This document shows positions 57,193-64,000 of a stretch of DNA of 64,000 nt, in pieces (within the stretch, counting starts at the first letter, position 1; every line of letters begins with the position of its first letter). Source of the DNA: Bimastos eiseni (taxonomy: Eukaryota; Annelida; Clitellata; Crassiclitellata; Lumbricidae). A program made the translations under genes and the position numbers. The stretch is taken from assembly GCA_959347315.1 (NCBI GenBank), contig OY365806.1, positions 26,821,015 to 26,885,014 on the forward strand. The letters run 5' to 3'. A model generated the notes under the pieces. That model ran no database searches. It had not been told where the DNA came from and was given only the letters and a program-made list of their open reading frames with translations.

Positions 57193-57783
57193 TATTACCA
57201 TCAAAAGCATGTAGTCCGACCCTATAATCATCATCCAAGCCGCTGAGTATTATAATCATTAACAAAAGCTTGGTGCATGGAATAAAATTAATATTCATTT
57301 AGAAATAAAGTTTTTTTTAAACATCTTTCATCAGCAGGCCGATATTATAAATGAAAGTAGGCCCACTCAAAATATGTATTTTAACTAAAAGTTCACATAC
57401 CGTTATTGCATATCAGATATTTAGACCAAGAGCAAAAACCAAGGTTGTATTAAAATTGATGTTGTTTAAAATACATGTAAGCTTAAGCGTTTTAAGACAC
57501 TTCCATCAGTGTTGATAGGAATGCACTCTAGCGAATAAAGCAAAGCTTTGCGGTTCTCATTCCCTAGATGGCACCTCCTGCATGCAGACTCCAGTAACTG
57601 ACATTGACATATCAAGGCCGTTGGCTGTAGTGGGCGTTGCTTGGCTTAAGGTGTCATTGGCCAGCCAATCACAACGAAGTATTTGAAGTATTTGACCTAT
57701 GGGCATGCACACAAAAATATGATTGGCGTAACTGAAAACCAAGGCATATATTAATTTTATTTAACTGTCTTAACGGACATACT
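57193..57783. other. gene-free stretch
   Basis: Nothing recognised. Confidence 0.35.
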
Positions 57784-57787
57784 TTAT

Positions 57788-58165
57788 CATCATCAGCGGC
57801 AGGAGCAGCAGGAGCAGGCAGCAACAGCAGTAGCAGCAAAAAACAACAGCAAAAATGGTAATATCAACAACAACATGATCATCAACATCATCACATCATC
57901 CTCCGTCATTAGCACATCACCATTTCAAATACCTACGCCACTTCCATCATCGTCACCATCACAATGATTATCATCATCATCATTATCACACCACTACCAT
58001 AATCATCATCTCTATCGCCTTAGCCATCACCATATCCGTTATCAGCAGCAAAAGCAGTTCCACCACCACCACCATCATCATAATCACCACCATCATCATC
58101 ACCATCATCATCGACATCGACATCATCATCATCATCATCATCATCACCATCATCATCATATCAGT
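57788..58165. repeat. CAG/CAT/CAC trinucleotide-rich region
   Basis: Starts with CAGCAG/AGCAGC words (57795-57850) and passes into interrupted (CAT)n/(CAC)n to 58165. The Met/Val-rich minus-strand frame is a by-product. Confidence 0.9.
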
Positions 58166-58207
58166 TCTGCTCAGCATCATTTTTCCATCCCATGCGTCCG
58201 TGGACAG

Positions 58208-58256
58208 AAATATATATATATATATATATATACATCGATATATATGAATATATATA
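58208..58256. repeat. (TA)n microsatellite
   Basis: Two TA tracts separated by CATCGA. Confidence 0.9.
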
Positions 58257-59480
58257 TAAAGCTTATCTTCATCATAATAACAATAATTATGTATACATAT
58301 AAGTCAACCTGCCTCAATGCTTTTGCAGTCAAACATGTATAGGCAACGCGTTCGATCACATTTTTTCATCGATTCCTTCAGTTGCATGCCATGGGCGAAT
58401 TTTTCTGTAGGTGCCCTATAGTACAATTGTTGGCCTATGTACTGTTGATGGTTCTAACAAGCTTGTACATGAAAAACAACAGGCCAAACTGGTAAAGCTT
58501 ATTGTTTTCAACAACAGCCAATGCTATCTCCTTGATCTAGTTTTATACGCTACCATAGTCATGCTAGCAAGTTTGCAGCGGCATCTTTAATAATTTTATT
58601 GCGTGCTATAGAAAATTTATATTTCTATATAATACATGACCTGATTGGCAGCATTTTTTTCTGATTCGTAGGAATAAATGCACGATTGATTCGCTTCTGC
58701 TCATTGTCATATGAAATAGGAGGCCTAGAATGCTGTGCTTTATTTTCAAGCCGATTGAATGGATTGCCAACGATTTTTTGGTGTTCAAATGAGATAGACA
58801 GTTCCTACGAAAAATCATGACTTTGTCATTGTTTCGTTTCAAGTCGTTATGACACTCATAACTCGGCCAACGTTGGTTTATATGAATCGAAAGAGTGAGA
58901 AGAGTTTGAGTCAACTTCAAATTTAAGGAGTCCTACTCCTTATTAAGTGCGTTGTCTGGAACAAAAGGCATATCAATTTATTGTTGGCTTGTATAGCCTA
59001 CTTATAATATGCAACTGTATCCATTCATCTTTTATTTTAACAAGAACACTTGGATAGCTAATCCAATAAATAATTACAAAATGTCAGGCGCCATTTTACA
59101 TTTTACTTAGGGCCTAAATCATTATAAACTTTGTGTATACTGACAAAAACATTATTCATAAGTTGATTACGGCCCCTAAAAATCGCCTGACCTCTGGCAT
59201 ATGCCTCCACCCTCTCTCGCAAGGCATGTTGTAAGTGTTGTTATGCATGAACCTCCTTCCAGTATTGTTTTCATGAAGATGCGTATACTATAGCACAACA
59301 ATTGCACGCAGTTTCTACACAGTGCCGTTTCAAGGTCTAGGCATGCGAGGTACGTGCGTATATATATCCCGCGGTGGTCCGATTCATAAATTTGATAGTC
59401 TATATACCCGTTGAAAGTTCAGCTATTGTCATATCACAAACAGTCTAAAAAATCCCACAATGTGTCAGCTCGGTCGACTA
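58257..59480. other. gene-free stretch
   Basis: A 104-codon minus frame (58606-58920) shows no domain. Nothing else. Confidence 0.4.
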
Positions 59481-60070
59481 TCCATTTGCAAAAACATCGG
59501 TGCCATCGATGGGCTATTAAATGGGCGAATTTCAGAAGGGCGAAATCGAAAGGGCATCATCAAAGGGGCGAAAATCAATAAAGTGAATGATCAATAAAGC
59601 GCATGCATGTAAGAGCAGTGGATATTGGATTAATCAGTTTTTGTTCTTTAGTCGTTAAGGAGGATTCTTGAATTACATATAACGAATACATGCAAATTTG
59701 CTCTATATAAGTTCTATTTACTCAAAGCTAAAGGAGCCGACTTGAACGTTAGGTTGATATTTTACTTTTCTGAGTAAACGAACTTTTTTACATTAAGCCG
59801 TTAACTCTTAAATAACACAGCTAAAAATGATGAAAGTCAATGACCAGCAGTGTTGAACTTATCATTTTTTTCTCCAGGGACCCATGTGATTTAACCTGAC
59901 TCGAAAATTGTGTCGTGTGAATTAATTGATTAACAACTGCTAAACCAGAAAACTAAATCTGTGGGACACGGTAGGTACGGTTCAAATTTCATAAGCTAAG
60001 CATATGGCATATGGCATAAAATTCGCCCATTTGACAGCACACCGATGGCACTGATATTTTTGCAAGTGGA
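59481..60070. mobile_element. 590-bp element with ~52-bp terminal inverted repeats
   Basis: Left end TCCATTTGCAAAAACATCGG and the inverse of the right end (TCCACTTGCAAAAATATCAG) start terminal repeats of ~52 bp with roughly seven mismatches, both reaching the word AAATGGGCGAATTT. On the left this continues into a short GGGCGAAA-type array (59523-59575). No transposase. Target duplication not resolved. Superfamily not assignable. Confidence 0.85.
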
Positions 60071-60105
60071 CAGGCATGTGAACAGACATCATAGGCAGAC
60101 ATATG

Positions 60106-60219
60106 GGAAATCAGGACAGGCATAAGGACAGGTATAGAGACAGGCAAGTGGCCTGTAGGTGGCTCTCATGGTCTTTTCATATCTCATTTTTGTTATGTTT
60201 CGAATTGGATCTTTGCTGT
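60106..60219 (+). repeat. 114-bp inverted repeat, left arm
   Basis: Pairs with 60930-61043 with only about five or six mismatches. It contains three GACAGG(C/T)ATA-type short direct repeats (AGGACAGGCATAAGGACAGG) and GGCCTGTAGGTGGCTCTCAT. The arms enclose ~710 bp including family C copy 2, so this may be a ~940-bp foldback element. Confidence 0.93.
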
Positions 60220-60409
60220 GTAAAGGTAGGCCCGGATAGCGGGATCCCTTGGGTTCCATTTAAGCATGATTATTTTCAACAATCCGATTTCCATTTAAGT
60301 ATGATTATTTTCATGACTTTCGTGACTTGCCATGTGAAATAATTTGCGACACTATGTGTAGACTGCCATATAATATATTTATATAATACATAATATACAA
60401 TATTGTTGT

Positions 60410-60612
60410 ATCAGAGATCTGCGCCAAAACGTCCTGCGCCAAAACGTCACGTACTGAATGAAAAGAATGATGCAATCCAGTTTCTAGCAAAACATACTTC
60501 TTTTCATCATTCCACCTGCCATATAAAACCGCAATCTTATCCTCTATCGACCGGACACCATGCAATCGTCGGATTATCGAACCTTCGGACTACAGACACA
60601 GAACCCCTGGAA
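60410..60612. repeat. family C element, copy 2
   Basis: The right section (60460-60608) is co-linear with 40250-40400. The left section, however, is a short CTGCGCCAAAACGTC array (60420-60450), instead of the TCGATAGTCCGA array of copy 1. Weaker core-like words (CATTTAAGCATGATTATTTTC) lie upstream at 60257-60316. Confidence 0.8.
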
Positions 60613-60929
60613 GGACTCATCTCGGTTGACCTATTTTTTTTCTCGTCAATTTCTGTTTATTCGAATGTTTTAAACTCCATAAATTAATTTAATTAATTAA
60701 CGTTGATGTATTAAAGTCAATCCTGTCCTAACCAATTAACTACTGTAGCACAATATGCATAACCGCGCGAAATATCATGTATTAGGAATGCGGGCGTTTA
60801 AGTGAACTGATTGAACATGAAACTTATATAATGCGAGGACACATACAAGATGTGATCCAATTTCGAGCATAACTTTGTTGGACTGAAAATGATGGATGCT
60901 CTGTATATAATTAGAAGACGTTCACATTA

Positions 60930-61043
60930 ACTGCAAAGAACCAATTCAAAACATAACATAAATGAGATACGAAAAGACCATGAGAGCCACCTACAGGCCA
61001 CTTGCCTGTCTCTATACCTGTCCTTATGCCTGTCCTGATTTCC
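60930..61043 (-). repeat. 114-bp inverted repeat, right arm
   Basis: Inverse complement of 60106-60219. See that entry. Confidence 0.93.
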
Positions 61044-61184
61044 TGTCCATGAATCTGCCCGATGCCCATATGTCAACAAAATATAGTAGTTTTGTTTATT
61101 ATCTTAACTAGTTAACTAAGTTGCTGCATGCACATAAACCCATAAATAACGTTAATAGCTAATTAGTGTCAATGATAAAGGAGA

Positions 61185-63665
61185 TTAAATTTACCCAGTT
61201 AAAGTAGCAAATAGATGTTCTTTAAGTTTTTTCTTAAACATGCTAAAATTGTGGGATTGTCTTATTTTAATAGGCGTCTTATTCCATTCACTGGGACCCA
61301 CATATCTGCTGGAAAATAGACGAGTGTTCGTTCTACAAAAAATTGGTCCATAATTACATGGTGAATGAACATTGTAAGGATTTGCAGACGAAATTTGAAT
61401 AAATTGATTAGAGAAGATTGGCGGTAATAAATTACTAACAAATTTATACATAAATTCGTTGGACTGGAGCAATGTAATTTGGTGAAGACCTAAAATGCGA
61501 GAATTAATAAACAAGTCGTTAGAGGACCAATGACGAATCATATAGAGACAAAAGACGAATCGGATGGCTCTTTTTGGAGCATAGTTAGGGGAATTAGCTT
61601 TGATGGGTAGTTAGAAGCCCATATTAAATTACAGTATGAGAGGTAGGGATGAATTATGGTATAGAATAAGTTAAGCAGGATATTATTTGGAAGGAGATAG
61701 GCGATTCTAGATATGATGTCTATGTTTTTTGCAATTTTTAATGCAATATTGGCAATGTGCTCCTTCCACGATAGAAATTCATCGATTATAATGCCAAGAA
61801 ATTTGGTAGTGCTCACTTTAGGAATCGGAATGCCACTAATCAAAAACTGACCATCAGTAGGCGGAGGTCATTTGCGGTGCGATCTAAATAAAATGAAAAG
61901 TTAGTCTTAGAAACATTTAATGATAGCTTATTAGTGAGAGACTAGTCAGTAGCAAGAGACAATTCTTTGTTCATAAGCTTAATTAAGGCATCATAAGATT
62001 TGTTCGAGGCTAAAATTGTAGTAGTATCGTCGGCAAAAGGAAGTGGAGCAAGGGAGAGGCATTACGGTTAAGTCCTTAATAAAAAATCAAGAAAAGAAGA
62101 GGGTAAAGGATTGATCCTTGGAGAACTCCATACCGTACAAGTTCTAAGGATGATAATTGGCCATTACAGAATAGTTGCTGATATCTATTTTGGAGGTAAC
62201 TACGGAACCAGTTCAAAGCCAAGCCTCGAATTCCAAAATTTTCCAATTTCAGTAGGAGTAGTTTGTGATCGATCGTATCATAGGCTTTAACAATATCAAT
62301 GAAAATGCCTATAGAATATTCATTATTGTCGATCGCTTTAAAGATAATATCTTGAAGATTAATTAAAGACATGACAGTAGAATGACTGGACTGAGTTGAG
62401 CACAGAATCTTTTGATGCTTAATAAAGTCATAAAGTCTTATATGCATAGTTTTTCAAGTAGTTTTGCAAAAACAGAAGCAGAAATAGGCCTGTAGTTTTT
62501 AACGTCATCTCTGGATCCCTGTTTGTATATTGGAGTAACCTTTGCGGTTTTTAGAGGTTCAGGAAATGGCCGGAATTATTCCAGATGTCAATGTGCAGTT
62601 AATAATAGCTGACAAGGGAACGGCCAAGAGATCAAGTAGCGGGCTTATTAGACATGGGTCCAGATCGTCAGTTCCAGAGCTGTGAGTAACCTTCAAAGAT
62701 CGTCCCAGGGTAAGAACCTCTTCAGGAGAAGTGGGATAGAGTGCAAATTAATTGATTCTTGGTGGATCCATGAAAGCAGCTACAGGCTTATCAGACAAAG
62801 GTATTTTATCCACTAAGTCTTGAACAACACAAGTGAAATACATATTACATTTTTCAGCAATATAGGCACTATCGGTTATTTCAAATCCATTTGCAGAAAT
62901 TAATTTAATTACCGAATCCTGTTTTTTCGTATTAAGTATTAATTTAATAGTATGCCAGGTCTGTTTAAGATTATCCTTATATGTCAGGAATTCTATGCTG
63001 TAATAATTTTTTTCAGCCTTGTTCCGTAGAGACTTGAATTTATTTCTATAAGATTCATATTTTATGCTATTAGCTGGCGTGAGATTTTTTTAATGAATAT
63101 TACATAAAGCTTTGTTTTTTCTTACAGAATTTTAATAGACCAGGAGTCATCTAGGGTTGCTTACAATTTTTAGAACGACTCAGTTTGTTAGGTGACAATG
63201 GGAATGCAGTGTCATAGGCAGTTCTAATTGTCCGGCTAAAGTCATCATAGGCCGCTACCGGATCACCATGGCAGTAGCTCAGAATTCTATAACACTGGTC
63301 CAGCACTGCAATCAATGATTTTCCTAAAGTTCAATTTTGCGTTCTCGTCAATATGACGGGCAAGAGTAGATGGAAGGGAAAGCCGAGTAATAATTTTTGG
63401 TAATGAATCTATCCATATTAATATGGGAAGGTGATCCGAGATATCATCTATTAGTACAGTAGAATCTTTAATTTTTATTAGCCTGTTAGTAAATAGATTA
63501 TCAATAAGGATCGCAGACATAGTGGTAATTCTTGTTGGTCGCGTTATTATAGGCAGGAAGTGATTGGAAGATGTGGTATTCAAGTAAGTTAGCAGTAGAC
63601 ATATGTTCCTGGCTTTTAAGAAGATCAATATTAAAGTCACCGATAATCTAAGCATCTTTGTCTTT
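61185..63665 (-). mobile_element. CR1/Jockey-like LINE, endonuclease end to C-terminus, decayed
   Basis: Most complete retrotransposon here, 2.48 kb, minus strand. In order: endonuclease motifs IIGDFNIDLL (~63635), PTRITTMSAILIDNLFTN (~63530-63475) and SDHLPI (~63435); RT N-terminus SSGTDDLDP (~62670) and PLSAIINCTLTSG; RLYDFI; GIFIDIVKAYDTIDH (~62310-62265); GLALNWFRSYLQNR; YGVLQGSILYPLLFLIFY (~62130-62080); LPFADDTT (~62035); TKFLGIIID..FLSW (~61800); NLFYTIIHPYLSYCN; a C-terminal GPSEWNKTPIKIR and FKKKLKEHLF (~61290-61200). At least four frameshifts or stops. The N-terminal half of the endonuclease and any ORF1 are missing. Confidence 0.93.
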
Positions 63666-63814
63666 GTAGCGGAGTAAGGCAATACCACACTAAATTTATA
63701 GCATGAAGGAAACCCCGTTGCTACAAAAATCCTTGCTTCACAAATAATTTGTAACCCCCGCCGTCGCCAAAAAATTCTTGCTTGCCCCCCTCTGATAAAA
63801 GCTGAAATGACGTC
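63666..63814 (-). mobile_element. hAT-like terminus at the 5' edge of the LINE
   Basis: The minus strand starts GCAGGGACGTCATTTCAGC, followed by a GGGGGGCAAGCAAG block: the CAGGGACGTCA..TTT..GGGGGG form of a hAT terminus. The partner end is not seen. It marks where the LINE's 5' region was replaced or truncated. Confidence 0.45.
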
Positions 63815-63837
63815 CCTGCTTCTAATTAAATTCAAGA

Positions 63838-63893
63838 ATCTTCGACTATCGAACCGTCGGACTATCGGACCTCCGGATTATCGAGAGGACACC
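63838..63893. repeat. family C terminal array fragment, copy 3
   Basis: TCGACTATCGAACCGTCGGA plus CTATCGGACC and GGATTATCGAGAGGACACCG repeat the TCGGA(C/T)TATCGAACC words of 40130 and 60565. No core units adjoin. Confidence 0.65.
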
Positions 63894-64000
63894 GTCCAGG
63901 CTTTCCAAGATCTACTTCCAACGTTAGCTCGTTTTCAATATACAGTGTGCTGTCGACCATACATATAAAAGTAATAAGTTACTTTAGTGTTTACTTTGTA

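Overview
The window is AT-rich, intron/intergenic-like DNA of a eukaryote, most probably a marine invertebrate. The palindromic word AGGCCTA and its variants recur throughout, and the mix of CR1/L2/Jockey-like LINE remnants, hAT and Tc1/mariner remnants and long TA/CA/CAT microsatellites fits an echinoderm or related deuterostome. That placement is inference from sequence style only. There is no bacterial or viral gene organisation: open reading frames rarely exceed 140 codons, and most of the longer ones are retrotransposon fragments or translated microsatellites.

I could not recognise a single intact host protein-coding gene, rRNA, tRNA or CRISPR array. What can be supported is a dense layer of decayed mobile elements.

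Layout. 1-7.6 kb: unassigned DNA, small tandem duplications, a mariner 3' end (2.55-2.90), a 34-bp-arm hairpin (3.54) and a ~1.1-1.25 kb cassette present twice in tandem (4.7-7.55). 8.8-14.3 kb: an L2-like LINE (+), another LINE C-terminus (-), a 419-bp candidate MITE, a decayed DDE transposase (11.4-12.4) with its 3' end, and a second LINE RT remnant (13.56-14.33). 17-25 kb: LINE pieces among microsatellites, a repeat pair (18.5/20.8) and two near-perfect hairpins 250 bp apart (23.24, 23.58). 25-31 kb: the first clear copy of a modular repeat family ('family C'), three tandem ~365-bp units (28.4-29.5) and LINE/mariner ends. 31.8-32.9 kb: a hAT remnant with a transposase N-terminus. 34.9-42.3 kb: a nest of elements, namely a LINE interrupted in its reverse transcriptase by another LINE, a 192-bp inverted repeat enclosing AACGTT-rich DNA and a hAT-like element, an I/Jockey-like LINE piece, and two hAT elements lying end to end. 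42.9-51 kb: a 42-bp-arm hairpin, LINE fragments, a CGAGAC-rich repeat, a mariner (47.74-48.62) and a mirror-symmetric family C element (50.08-51.03). 51-64 kb: a second hAT-like copy, minisatellites, a 296-bp hAT MITE with a 7/8-bp target duplication, a 590-bp element with ~52-bp terminal inverted repeats, a 114-bp inverted repeat pair, and a nearly complete but frameshifted LINE (61.2-63.7, minus).

Nothing here reads as a working multi-gene system. The strongest candidates for something undescribed are the family C elements. They share a ~35-bp repeated core but carry different CG-containing short tandem arrays at comparable positions, and one copy is mirror-symmetric around a centre itself interrupted by a small insertion. 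The cluster of long, almost perfect hairpins is the other candidate.
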